DNA of 5,569 nt from Chitinophaga pinensis (GTDB taxonomy: Bacteria; Bacteroidota; Bacteroidia; M30B66): positions 1 through 5,569 of the forward strand of contig CALQRR010000136.1 of NCBI GenBank assembly GCA_943333015.1. Reading direction: 5' to 3'. Below, piece by piece: positions 1-5,569 of this stretch (position 1 is its first letter; every line of letters starts with the position of its first letter). The translations under genes were made by a program, and so were the position numbers. The notes beneath the pieces were generated by a model, which saw only the letters and a program-made list of their open reading frames with translations, had not been told where the DNA came from and did no database searches.

Positions 1-74
1 CTAAAGCATCTTCCTTTCAACAACGACTCGAAGAAATGGCGAAAAGCAAAAGTGTTCAACCAAATAAAAAGTAA
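1..74 (+). CDS. yidC: C-terminal end of probable membrane protein insertase YidC (5' end outside window)
   Basis: Only the last 23 complete codons are visible, read in the frame starting at base 3 and ending with TAA at 72-74. The tail reads KASSFQQRLEEMAKSKSV and then QPNKK. This lysine- and glutamine-rich helix, with an 'FQQRLEEM(A/M)K' core, resembles the cytoplasmic C-terminus of Bacteroidota YidC, the inner-membrane insertase that works alone or with SecYEG. No catalytic or membrane part is in view, so the identification rests on recalling this tail pattern. Any other protein with a basic coiled tail remains possible. The gene converges on the antiporter gene, with 3 bp between the two stop codons, and a strong hairpin about 23 bp past its stop probably ends its transcript. 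Confidence 0.6.
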   Translation, partial: KASSFQQRLEEMAKSKSVQPNKK

Positions 75-77
75 AAA

Positions 78-2084
78 TTAACTTCTTGCAATTCGATCGA
101 CATTCTCGTGGCTTCCAAAAACCACGAGAATGTCGTTTTCGTTTATAGTCATATCACCGGAAGGATTGGCACTGATGTCACCTCCGCGTTTAACTGCCAA
201 AACAGAAACACCCCAATCAATCCTGAGTTGCAAATCGGATAACTTTTTCCCAGACAAGGGTGATGCAGCTCGGATTTTAAAAGTCAAAATCTCCGTGTCC
301 GATATTTCAAGGCGGTAATCCTGAAGACCTTGCTGCTCGTATCGAATGGTTCTCATCATGGAATAATTAAGACCACGGAGCCGCACAACAAAATCGTCAA
401 TTTCATTACGAGGTACGAAATACCTTGAAAGAACACGGGTGACAATTTCAACAGATGTTTCAAACTGAGCGCTAACAGCTTCGTTCACCCCTGACTCAAG
501 AATTGCTGACATATCCAGAAGAGAGCCTGAGGTAGCAATGATGTGACAAGTAGTTGAGATTTTCCGAATTTCAGAAACTACAGATTTCACTTCCTCCGCT
601 TGACCTAATGTAATTACCACAGCCCGCGCATGCTCTATACCAACGTGCTTAAGGATTGTAGGATTTGTTGCATTACCGAAAATGACATGCGCATTCTTTT
701 TGTTGCGGGATGATAACACCACTTCTGGATCCGAATCAATAGCAACAAAGTTTATACTTGCCATTCTCAAAACTTTAGCAATATTTTTACCGGTATCATT
801 GAAACCGATTAGCACTAAATGATCTTTAAGCTTTAAATCGCTCGAAGCTGGCAAAATGGAACTCTTGATTAATCTAGGAAAACGGGCTTTTAGTGCCTCA
901 CTCATGAGAAGATCATTGACCCATGCAGAAAGCCTGTCGGATTTTTGAATCATGCTTGGAGTCAATGCCATTGTAAAAATTGAGACGGCCAGAAATAGCT
1001 GGTAATTAGATGTGCCAATAACACCGAGTTCTTGACCTGAACCTGCAAGAATAAATGCAAATTCTCCCACTTGACTAACAAAAAGACCTGCAAGTAGGGC
1101 AACCCTTGCATTGTGCCCCGTCAGAAATATGGCACTCCCTGCAACAACTAATTTCAGAATGATTACACATGAAGCAACAATTAGAATTACAGGAATGTGA
1201 TTCAAGAAATAGCCCATGTCGACCAGCAATCCGATGGAGATAAAAAAGAAGCTGGTAAATAGATCGCGAAAAGGAAGTATCGTTCCAAAGGCTTCATGAC
1301 TATACTCTGATTCTGAAATAATTAATCCTGCAAGAAATGCCCCCAGCGATAACGACAATCCAAGCTGAGCAGTTAACCATGCTACAGAAAGACAGACCAT
1401 TAAAATAGTGAGTAAAAACAACTCATTTGATTTACTCTTAGCAACAGCAAAAAGTAGCTTCGGCATAAGAAATCTTGACAATACGATAACTCCGGTTACT
1501 GTTAAAATTCCCTTTAAGATAATCCAAACAAACATCCAGTCAAAACCTGCTGAATCAGCTGATAAATATGGAGTTAATAACATAATTGGAACGACAGCTA
1601 TATCCTGAAATATCAATATTGCCATTGTGCTTCTTCCTTGAGGACTTTGAAGCCTTCCGCGTTCCTGTAATATTTTCAAAACAATGGCCGTAGAGCTTAG
1701 AGAAAAAAGCAGTCCAATAAACAATGCCTCTTTGATTTTAAGATCAAAAAGGTAACCACAAACTGCAACAATAATTGTGGTTCCAAATAACTGTAATGAG
1801 CCTCCTAAAAATACCTGACGCCTGATCCGCATCAAATCTTTTAATGAAAATTCGATTCCAATAGAAAACAAAAGCAGAACGATTCCAATTTCTGCAAAAA
1901 CATCAATGTTCGATTCGGCACTAACGAGGTTTAACAGATCAGGCCCCGCCAGTATTCCGGTAATAAGAAATCCTAGAACAGTTGGGATTTTAAAGGAGTT
2001 GCAAATGAGCAACACCATAATGGCTAGGACAAAAATAACTCCCAGATCGTATAATACAGGTGGTATGGCATTCAGAAGCAGCAT
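78..2084 (-). CDS. CPA2-family (KefB/YbaL-like) monovalent cation:H+ antiporter with TrkA-N and TrkA-C domains
   Basis: The 668-residue product is an inner-membrane antiporter expected to exchange K+ or Na+ for protons in pH and cation homeostasis. Residues ~10-380 form the Na+/H+-exchanger membrane domain, with about 12 hydrophobic segments. Visible hallmarks are LLLFSIGIEFS (70-80), SLSSTAIVLKILQERG (128-143), the ion-site Gln-Asp pair in FQDIAVVP (Q160, D161), GAFLAGLIISES (248-259) and FFFISIGLLVDM (279-290). A TrkA-N (RCK) Rossmann domain follows at ~421-540, with acidic D450 at the end of its second strand, and a TrkA-C domain at ~585-666 (PLSGKKLSDL, ENDILVVFGS). The length is normal for this architecture. 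The Rossmann glycine motif reads GFNDTG (427-432), so the usual middle glycine is Asn. The ATG at 2084 is the only ATG after the upstream in-frame stop and has no Shine-Dalgarno. It is transcribed divergently from ridA. Ion specificity cannot be read from sequence, so no symbol is given. Confidence 0.93.
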   Translation of the reverse strand: MLLLNAIPPVLYDLGVIFVLAIMVLLICNSFKIPTVLGFLITGILAGPDLLNLVSAESNIDVFAEIGIVLLLFSIGIEFSLKDLMRIRRQVFLGGSLQLFGTTIIVAVCGYLFDLKIKEALFIGLLFSLSSTAIVLKILQERGRLQSPQGRSTMAILIFQDIAVVPIMLLTPYLSADSAGFDWMFVWIILKGILTVTGVIVLSRFLMPKLLFAVAKSKSNELFLLTILMVCLSVAWLTAQLGLSLSLGAFLAGLIISESEYSHEAFGTILPFRDLFTSFFFISIGLLVDMGYFLNHIPVILIVASCVIILKLVVAGSAIFLTGHNARVALLAGLFVSQVGEFAFILAGSGQELGVIGTSNYQLFLAVSIFTMALTPSMIQKSDRLSAWVNDLLMSEALKARFPRLIKSSILPASSDLKLKDHLVLIGFNDTGKNIAKVLRMASINFVAIDSDPEVVLSSRNKKNAHVIFGNATNPTILKHVGIEHARAVVITLGQAEEVKSVVSEIRKISTTCHIIATSGSLLDMSAILESGVNEAVSAQFETSVEIVTRVLSRYFVPRNEIDDFVVRLRGLNYSMMRTIRYEQQGLQDYRLEISDTEILTFKIRAASPLSGKKLSDLQLRIDWGVSVLAVKRGGDISANPSGDMTINENDILVVFGSHENVDRIARS
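98..139 (+). terminator. Rho-independent terminator candidate for the upstream plus-strand gene, inside the antiporter coding sequence
   Basis: Bases 98-111 (CGACATTCTCGTGG) and 122-135 (CCACGAGAATGTCG) are perfect reverse complements. They give a 14-bp stem with a 10-nt loop (CTTCCAAAAA) and 8 of 14 G-C pairs. TTTT follows at 136-139, then CG and another TTT. The hairpin begins 23 bp after the yidC stop, a normal terminator position. On the minus strand the stem is followed by ATCGAAT rather than a T run, so it looks functional only in the plus direction. It lies wholly within the last codons of the minus-strand antiporter gene, where it encodes the DILVV and SHENVD stretches. The U tract is short, so termination strength is uncertain. 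Confidence 0.6.
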
Positions 2085-2163
2085 ACTGGCAATGATACCA
2101 AAAATCAGCTGTGAAGTGATTCAATTAAAAGAATGCTCTATCATTTTTATTGAAGTATGGCAG

Positions 2164-2192
2164 TCAAAGGCCGTCGCTTCAACTACCTTTGA
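2164..2192. repeat. 7-bp inverted repeat overlapping the ridA -7 element (possible operator)
   Basis: TCAAAGG at 2164-2170 and CCTTTGA at 2186-2192 are exact reverse complements separated by 15 bp. The right arm overlaps most of the TACCTTTG promoter element, so a dimeric regulator bound here would block the promoter. The arms are short, and a chance occurrence in a 128-bp intergenic region is quite possible. The rest of 2085-2212 is AT-rich and shows no other clear structure. Confidence 0.25.
2184..2191 (+). promoter_or_regulatory. Bacteroidota -7 promoter element (TACCTTTG) for the ridA operon
   Basis: TACCTTTG matches the Bacteroidota housekeeping sigma -7 consensus TAnnTTTG at every fixed position. 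It ends 21 bp before the ridA ATG, which implies a leader of roughly 15 nt. No TTG lies at the expected -33 distance; the nearest, at 2150-2152, is too far upstream. The call therefore rests on the -7 box and its position. If real, it would drive the four-gene plus-strand run. Confidence 0.5.
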
Positions 2193-2212
2193 ATACTAAA
2201 CAACAGTAGTGA

Positions 2213-2602
2213 ATGAAAAAACAAATTATTCGATCTGAACAGGCACCGGCTCCGATTGGCCCTTATAGTCAGGCAGTAAAAGCAGGACATTTTTTATTTG
2301 TTAGCGGGCAAATTGCATTGCATCCTGTAACAGGAGAGTTGGTTATGAATAGCTTAGAGGCTGAAACAAGGCAAGTGATGGAAAATATCCGATCTGTTCT
2401 TGCGCAAGCTGCCGTATCGTTCGATGCAATTGTTAAAACAAGCATCTTTTTATCCGACATGAACCATTTCACTCAAGTGAATGAAATATACGCCAGTTAC
2501 TTTAGTGGTGATTATCCTGCAAGGGAAACAGTTCAGGTTGCAGGTCTTCCAAAAAATGTAAATGTGGAAATTTCAGTCACTGCTTACCTTGGAGTTCATT
2601 GA
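2213..2602 (+). CDS. ridA: RidA family reactive intermediate/imine deaminase
   Basis: This 129-residue protein has the normal length of the RidA (YjgF/YER057c/UK114) family. These are cytosolic homotrimers that hydrolyse enamines and imines such as 2-aminoacrylate, released by PLP-dependent dehydratases, to keto acids and ammonia. The sequence shows the N-terminal APAPIGPYSQAV (11-22, with Y18), SGQIALHP (31-38), the helix ETRQVMENI (51-59), VKTSIFLSDM (74-83) and the C-terminal PARETVQVAGLPKNVNVEIS (102-121). By alignment to E. coli RidA, R104 and E119 correspond to the active-site Arg105 and Glu120, so activity is likely. Two differences are visible: Gly111 where E. coli has Arg in the ARLP motif, and Ser121 where it has Glu122. 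The ATG at 2213 gives the family's usual N-terminus and has no Shine-Dalgarno. It is the first gene of a probable operon, 10 bp ahead of the DUF423 gene. Confidence 0.95.
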   Translation: MKKQIIRSEQAPAPIGPYSQAVKAGHFLFVSGQIALHPVTGELVMNSLEAETRQVMENIRSVLAQAAVSFDAIVKTSIFLSDMNHFTQVNEIYASYFSGDYPARETVQVAGLPKNVNVEISVTAYLGVH

Positions 2603-2612
2603 TATTTTCTGA

Positions 2613-3020
2613 ATGAAGCAGACAAAATCCACCATTCGTATTGCAGGCTTTCTAGGAGGAACTGCAGTGATTGTTTTAGCACTTGCAGCCCATGCGCTTG
2701 AAAAGATTCTTCCAGAAAAATCTCTTCAATCTATAATTACAGCTGGCGAAATTCAGTTATTTCATGCTATCGCACTAGTAGCGCTGTCTGGGCTTATGAA
2801 CGCAGATGCGATAAAATTAAAAAGGATTTCTGCTTACATGTTAGTTGGCGTGTGTATGTTTTCTTGTTCCATCTATCTACTCATATTTAGTGAAATGCTT
2901 GGTATGCTTTGGCTTAAAGCATTGTGGCCTGTCACTCCTATTGGAGGTATTTTGCTCATTATTTCCTGGTTCATGATTGCGGCCCTTGGCTTTCAGAAAG
3001 AAACATCTGCGGATAAATGA
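2613..3020 (+). CDS. DUF423 family small integral membrane protein
   Basis: The 135-residue hydrophobic protein has about four predicted membrane helices (~10-28, 48-62, 73-92, 106-126). It matches the DUF423 pattern (E. coli YgdD type), with a glycine-rich first helix ending in AAHALE (24-29, family GAHGL), LFHAIALVALSG (49-60, family YHxLAL), SCSIYLL (84-90) and PIGGILLIISWF (109-120, family TPxGGxxFxxGW). The length is typical. The molecular function of the family is unknown, and I infer only an inner-membrane location. Its ATG lies 10 bp after the ridA stop without a Shine-Dalgarno. Its stop TGA overlaps the next gene's ATG in an ATGA arrangement (3017-3020), which suggests translational coupling with the carboxypeptidase gene. 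Confidence 0.9.
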   Translation: MKQTKSTIRIAGFLGGTAVIVLALAAHALEKILPEKSLQSIITAGEIQLFHAIALVALSGLMNADAIKLKRISAYMLVGVCMFSCSIYLLIFSEMLGMLWLKALWPVTPIGGILLIISWFMIAALGFQKETSADK

Positions 3021-4504
3021 ACAATGACTATTTAGAATACAAACGAAAGATGCATGCGATTTCGGATATGTCTGGAATTTCGTCGCTTTTACAATGGGAC
3101 CAAGAAATTTTTCTTCCTGCAAAAGCAGGCGAATTAAGAGCCCGTCAAATGTCTTTGATATCCGGTATGATTCATGAGCAACTGACCAACCCTAACTTAC
3201 TAGCCATCATAGACAGAGCATTAAAAAATGCGACAACCGATACTATTCAATCTAGAAATTTGAATACCAGCCGGAAAGACATTTTGCGCAAAAATAAATT
3301 GAATCGCACGCATGTTGAGAGATCGGCACTTATCATATCTCATTCATACGAAGCTTGGGAGAATGCTCGAAAAGAAAATAATTTCGATGTATTTGCACCG
3401 CATCTAGAAAAAATCATAGAACTGAAACGCTCTGAAGCGGATATGATCGGTTTTGAGGAGCATCCTTATGATGCCTTGTTGGATGAATACGAACCGGGAA
3501 TGAAAACATCGAATCTGGAACGAATCTTCCGTCAACTCCGCACAGGCTTGAATGCATTATTGAATACGTTCCCATTGGTTCAAAAAGACGACCGGTTCAT
3601 GTATCATTATTTCCCAAAAGAGGGGCAATGGGAATTGGGGCTTGACGTTTTGAGAGAAATGGGGTATGATTTTGAACGCGGCAGACAGGATTTATCAACA
3701 CATCCTTTCACTATTACATTCAATGCGGATGATGTTCGAGTAACAACCCGTATTGATGAAAATAATTTTCATGAAATGCTCTGGAGTTGTATTCATGAGG
3801 GAGGGCATGCTTTATACGAGCAGGGACTATCAGCAGAGCATTCAGGTATTCCTCAATCAGAAGCGGCATCATTGAGTATTCATGAATCGCAATCGCGTTT
3901 ATGGGAGAATCATGTAGGTAGAGGAATGTCCTTTTGGACAGGGTATTATCCTAAACTGCAAACCCGTTTTCCTTCTCAATTGAAGCATGTAAATGTGAAT
4001 CAATTTTACGCAGCCATAAACAGGGTGGAGCCTTCATTAATTAGAACAAATGCAGATGAACTTACCTATCATATGCATGTCATTATTCGTTTTGAGCTGG
4101 AGAAACAATTGATTGACGGGAGCCTGAAGGTGCGTGACTTGCGGGAACAATGGAACGAGATGTACAAGAAATATCTGGGTATTGAAGTACCGGATGACAT
4201 GCGTGGGGTTCTACAAGATGTTCATTGGTCCCATGGGAGTTTTGGTTATTTTCCAACCTATACGTTGGGCAGTTTATATGCCGCTCAATTTTTCAATCAG
4301 GCTCAAAAAGACATCCCAGAAATGGAAAAACATATTTCGACAGGAAATCTGGCGCCTTTATTGAGTTGGCTCAGAAAACATGTACATGCTCAGGGGCGTT
4401 TGTACACCTCGGAAGAATTGTGTGAACAGATAACCGGGGAAAAACTTAATGACACGTATTTCCTCAAGTATGCACAAACCAAATACACAGCACTGTATCT
4501 TTAA
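3017..4504 (+). CDS. M32 family (Taq-type) zinc metallocarboxypeptidase
   Basis: This 495-residue enzyme has the usual ~500-residue length of carboxypeptidase Taq. It should remove C-terminal residues from peptides using one metal ion. All six family signatures are visible: DVRVT (239-243); the zinc motif HEGGH (260-264) with H260 and H264 as ligands and E261 as general base; HESQ (289-292), where E290 is the third ligand; IRTNADE (342-348); GVLQDVHW (397-404); and YFPTYTLGSL (411-420). The N-terminal part (1-50) carries the typical LLQWDQEIFLPAKAGELRARQ pattern. No signal peptide is evident, so a cytosolic location is inferred. The ATG at 3017 overlaps the DUF423 stop, and the family N-terminus begins right there. 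A short-spaced lipoprotein gene follows 17 bp downstream. Physiological substrates are unknown; peptide recycling is the likeliest role. Confidence 0.96.
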   Translation: MNNDYLEYKRKMHAISDMSGISSLLQWDQEIFLPAKAGELRARQMSLISGMIHEQLTNPNLLAIIDRALKNATTDTIQSRNLNTSRKDILRKNKLNRTHVERSALIISHSYEAWENARKENNFDVFAPHLEKIIELKRSEADMIGFEEHPYDALLDEYEPGMKTSNLERIFRQLRTGLNALLNTFPLVQKDDRFMYHYFPKEGQWELGLDVLREMGYDFERGRQDLSTHPFTITFNADDVRVTTRIDENNFHEMLWSCIHEGGHALYEQGLSAEHSGIPQSEAASLSIHESQSRLWENHVGRGMSFWTGYYPKLQTRFPSQLKHVNVNQFYAAINRVEPSLIRTNADELTYHMHVIIRFELEKQLIDGSLKVRDLREQWNEMYKKYLGIEVPDDMRGVLQDVHWSHGSFGYFPTYTLGSLYAAQFFNQAQKDIPEMEKHISTGNLAPLLSWLRKHVHAQGRLYTSEELCEQITGEKLNDTYFLKYAQTKYTALYL

Positions 4505-4521
4505 ACCTATTAAAAGAAAAT

Positions 4522-5016
4522 ATGAAAAAGAACCTACTAGTAGTGTGTGTCATCGGACTGATCTGTTTTCAGTCATGCAAGCAAACAGAGAAAACTCCGG
4601 TTAAAAATACGGTCAAAGTAGAAACGCCAAAAGCTGAACAAACTATAGTCCTACAGGACAATAAACCCAATCTTGCAGCAGTGGTAGAACAGCAAAAATC
4701 CAATCAGGAGATCCGAGGAGATTCTGGCAATTTTAGTATGATTGTCTCATTTTACAGCATTGGTTCAGGCATTGATATCGCAGTAGCGAAAGAATTCGAT
4801 TACCTCGTGAAAGACTTTCAGGAGCAATATGGAGATGAGTTTATTTCCGAAAAAGTTGGATGGGGAAGAGAAGGTGAAGTTGATTTCTGCATCCAGTTGG
4901 ATAAATTAAAATCGACTGTTCGGGAATCTTTTAAAAATCGTGCGGATACGATACTTAAGAAAGCAATCCGTGTCCATGTAAGTGAAAATGCTCCTTGTTT
5001 GCACCGTCGCCGTTAA
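4522..5016 (+). CDS. Uncharacterised lipoprotein with conserved-looking WGREGEVDFC core
   Basis: I do not recognise a named family. The 164-residue product begins with a lipoprotein signal peptide: MKKN, a hydrophobic stretch (5-16), then FQSC with the lipidated cysteine at C19. This lipobox is relaxed, as is common in Bacteroidota. Mature residues ~20-68 form a polar, Lys/Glu/Gln/Pro-rich linker. Residues ~70-150 look like a compact globular domain with SFYSIGSGID (76-85), a helix around 87-103, and VGWGREGEVDFCIQLDKL (112-129). The pattern feels like a small conserved Bacteroidota family, but that is from memory only. Besides C19 the mature protein has C123 and C159, and it ends in the basic tail HRRR. 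The ATG is preceded by an A-rich leader (AAAAGAAAAT) 17 bp after the carboxypeptidase stop, so it is probably the last gene of the ridA operon. Attachment to the outer or inner membrane is inferred. Confidence 0.85.
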   Translation: MKKNLLVVCVIGLICFQSCKQTEKTPVKNTVKVETPKAEQTIVLQDNKPNLAAVVEQQKSNQEIRGDSGNFSMIVSFYSIGSGIDIAVAKEFDYLVKDFQEQYGDEFISEKVGWGREGEVDFCIQLDKLKSTVRESFKNRADTILKKAIRVHVSENAPCLHRRR

Positions 5017-5049
5017 TAAAAAAGCGATTTTCAGACTATATCTTCCTAC

Positions 5050-5087
5050 TAAAATCTAAGGCTACAAGCGGATTTTGTTTTATTTTT
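5050..5087 (+). terminator. Weak terminator candidate after the lipoprotein gene
   Basis: AAAATC (5051-5056) can pair with GATTTT (5071-5076). An added T-G wobble at each end and an inner GC/GC pair across a 3-nt bulge close a TACAA loop. A T-rich run follows (TTTT at 5078-5081, A at 5082, TTTTT at 5083-5087). The stem is AT-rich and interrupted, so this is a weak candidate. The T run coincides with the proposed pckA -7 element. The rest of the 109-bp gap shows no gene. Confidence 0.27.
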
Positions 5088-5088
5088 G
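5081..5088 (+). promoter_or_regulatory. Bacteroidota -7 promoter element (TATTTTTG) for pckA
   Basis: TATTTTTG fits TAnnTTTG at all fixed positions and ends 37 bp before the pckA ATG, implying a leader of about 30 nt. No TTG is visible at the normal -33 distance. The predicted leader is A-rich and has no Shine-Dalgarno, as expected in this phylum. Because the surrounding run is T-rich, a chance match is more likely here than at the ridA promoter. Confidence 0.42.
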
Positions 5089-5125
5089 TGCATTCTCAAA
5101 TGCAAATTCAAAAATCAAATCCGTT

Positions 5126-5569
5126 ATGCAAGAAACCGGCATTAAGAGCACATCTGCTTCATTAGCAGACATTGGGCTTGGTCATGTTGCTGTTGCCCAC
5201 TGGAACCTCTCCCCTGCTGAATTGGTTGAAGAAACCTTGATTAGTGGTGAAGGGACTCTCACTGACACTGGCGCCCTGGCAATCGACACAGGTGAATTTA
5301 CTGGTCGCTCTCCCAAAGACAAATATGTTGTTTACGATGACAAAACCAAAGATGCAGTTTGGTGGGGGGATGTAAATCATCGGTTTGAATCAGCTGATTT
5401 CGATCGTTTGTACAACCGTGTATGTGCATATTTCAGCAATGCTGAAGTATATGTGAGAGACAGTTATGCTTGTGCAGATCCAGCATACCGCCTGAATGTT
5501 CGTGTTGTAACGGAACTTCCTTGGTCAAATCTATTTGCCAATAACCTGTTTCTTCGCCCAACAACGGAA
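5126..5569 (+). CDS. pckA: Phosphoenolpyruvate carboxykinase (ATP), N-terminal part (3' end outside window)
   Basis: The first 148 codons are visible and open to the window edge. The full enzyme is normally about 530-540 residues, so roughly a quarter is present. It converts oxaloacetate plus ATP to phosphoenolpyruvate, CO2 and ADP, the entry step of gluconeogenesis; some bacteria use it in reverse for CO2 fixation. Family hallmarks are GALAIDTGEFTGRSPKDKYV (49-68), where R61 matches the substrate-binding Arg65 of E. coli PckA, VWWGDVNHRF (78-87), YVRDSYACADPAYRLNVRVV (109-128) and PWSNLFANNLFLRPT (132-146). The ATP-binding P-loop and metal site lie beyond the window. The ATG at 5126 is chosen because the N-terminal length before the TGRSPKDK motif fits the family; the ATG at 5100 is out of frame. 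It probably has its own promoter rather than reading on from the lipoprotein operon. Confidence 0.96.
   Translation, partial: MQETGIKSTSASLADIGLGHVAVAHWNLSPAELVEETLISGEGTLTDTGALAIDTGEFTGRSPKDKYVVYDDKTKDAVWWGDVNHRFESADFDRLYNRVCAYFSNAEVYVRDSYACADPAYRLNVRVVTELPWSNLFANNLFLRPTTE

Noticed and set aside
130..318. Plus-strand open frame of 62 codons opposite the antiporter's 3' end
   Set aside because: It lies wholly antisense to a well-supported gene, shows no family motifs, and starts within the terminator hairpin.
2099..2106. GATTTTTG on the minus strand as a -7 element for the antiporter gene
   Set aside because: It misses the first consensus base, would leave a leader of only ~7 nt, and the upstream TTG is about 15 bp away, shorter than expected. 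No antiporter promoter could be supported.
1906..2199. Plus-strand open frame of 97 codons running from the antiporter N-terminus into the intergenic region
   Set aside because: It is mostly antisense to the conserved membrane domain, and the translation has no recognisable domain or signal. It reads as a shadow frame.
3017..3122. Minus-strand frame overlapping the DUF423/carboxypeptidase junction (2877-3122)
   Set aside because: It is antisense to two solid genes and its translation has no domain features.
5006..5031. TCGC/GCGA hairpin followed by TTTT at the lipoprotein stop
   Set aside because: The stem is only 4-5 bp with a 13-nt A-rich loop and overlaps the stop codon, so it is too weak to call a terminator.
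5100..5165. Short ATG-started frame (21 codons plus TAG) overlapping the pckA start, a possible leader peptide
   Set aside because: It overlaps the pckA start out of frame, has no recognisable leader composition or attenuator structure, and is short enough to arise by chance.

Overview
The window looks like ordinary chromosomal DNA from a member of the Bacteroidota. Four things point there: genes lacking Shine-Dalgarno sites and preceded by A-rich leaders; two matches to the Bacteroidota housekeeping -7 promoter element (TAnnTTTG), each just upstream of a gene; a YidC-like C-terminal tail of the type seen in that phylum; and a lipoprotein with a relaxed lipobox. I see no transposase, integrase, tRNA, rRNA, CRISPR array or phage gene.

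Layout. Positions 1-74 hold the last codons of a plus-strand gene, probably yidC. It converges, with only 3 bp between stop codons, on a large minus-strand gene (78-2084) for a CPA2/KefB-type monovalent cation:proton antiporter with cytoplasmic TrkA-N and TrkA-C domains. A perfect 14-bp hairpin followed by TTTT on the plus strand sits inside the 3' end of the antiporter gene and is well placed to terminate yidC transcription. A 128-bp divergent region (2085-2212) follows, with a good -7 element and a small inverted repeat. Four tightly packed plus-strand genes then form a probable operon: ridA (2213-2602), a DUF423 membrane protein (2613-3020), an M32 (Taq-type) metallocarboxypeptidase (3017-4504, overlapping the DUF423 gene by 4 bp) and an uncharacterised lipoprotein (4522-5016). 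A 109-bp gap carries a weak terminator candidate and a -7 element. After it, ATP-dependent phosphoenolpyruvate carboxykinase, pckA, starts at 5126 and runs off the window.

Functionally this is housekeeping: membrane protein insertion, cation/pH homeostasis, removal of reactive imines, peptide C-terminal trimming and gluconeogenesis. The co-transcription of ridA, DUF423, M32 peptidase and lipoprotein genes is inferred from spacing only, and I know of no established pathway joining them. I did not find a convincing novel system. The most notable points are the terminator embedded in coding sequence, the uncharacterised lipoprotein, and an altered nucleotide-binding glycine motif in the antiporter.
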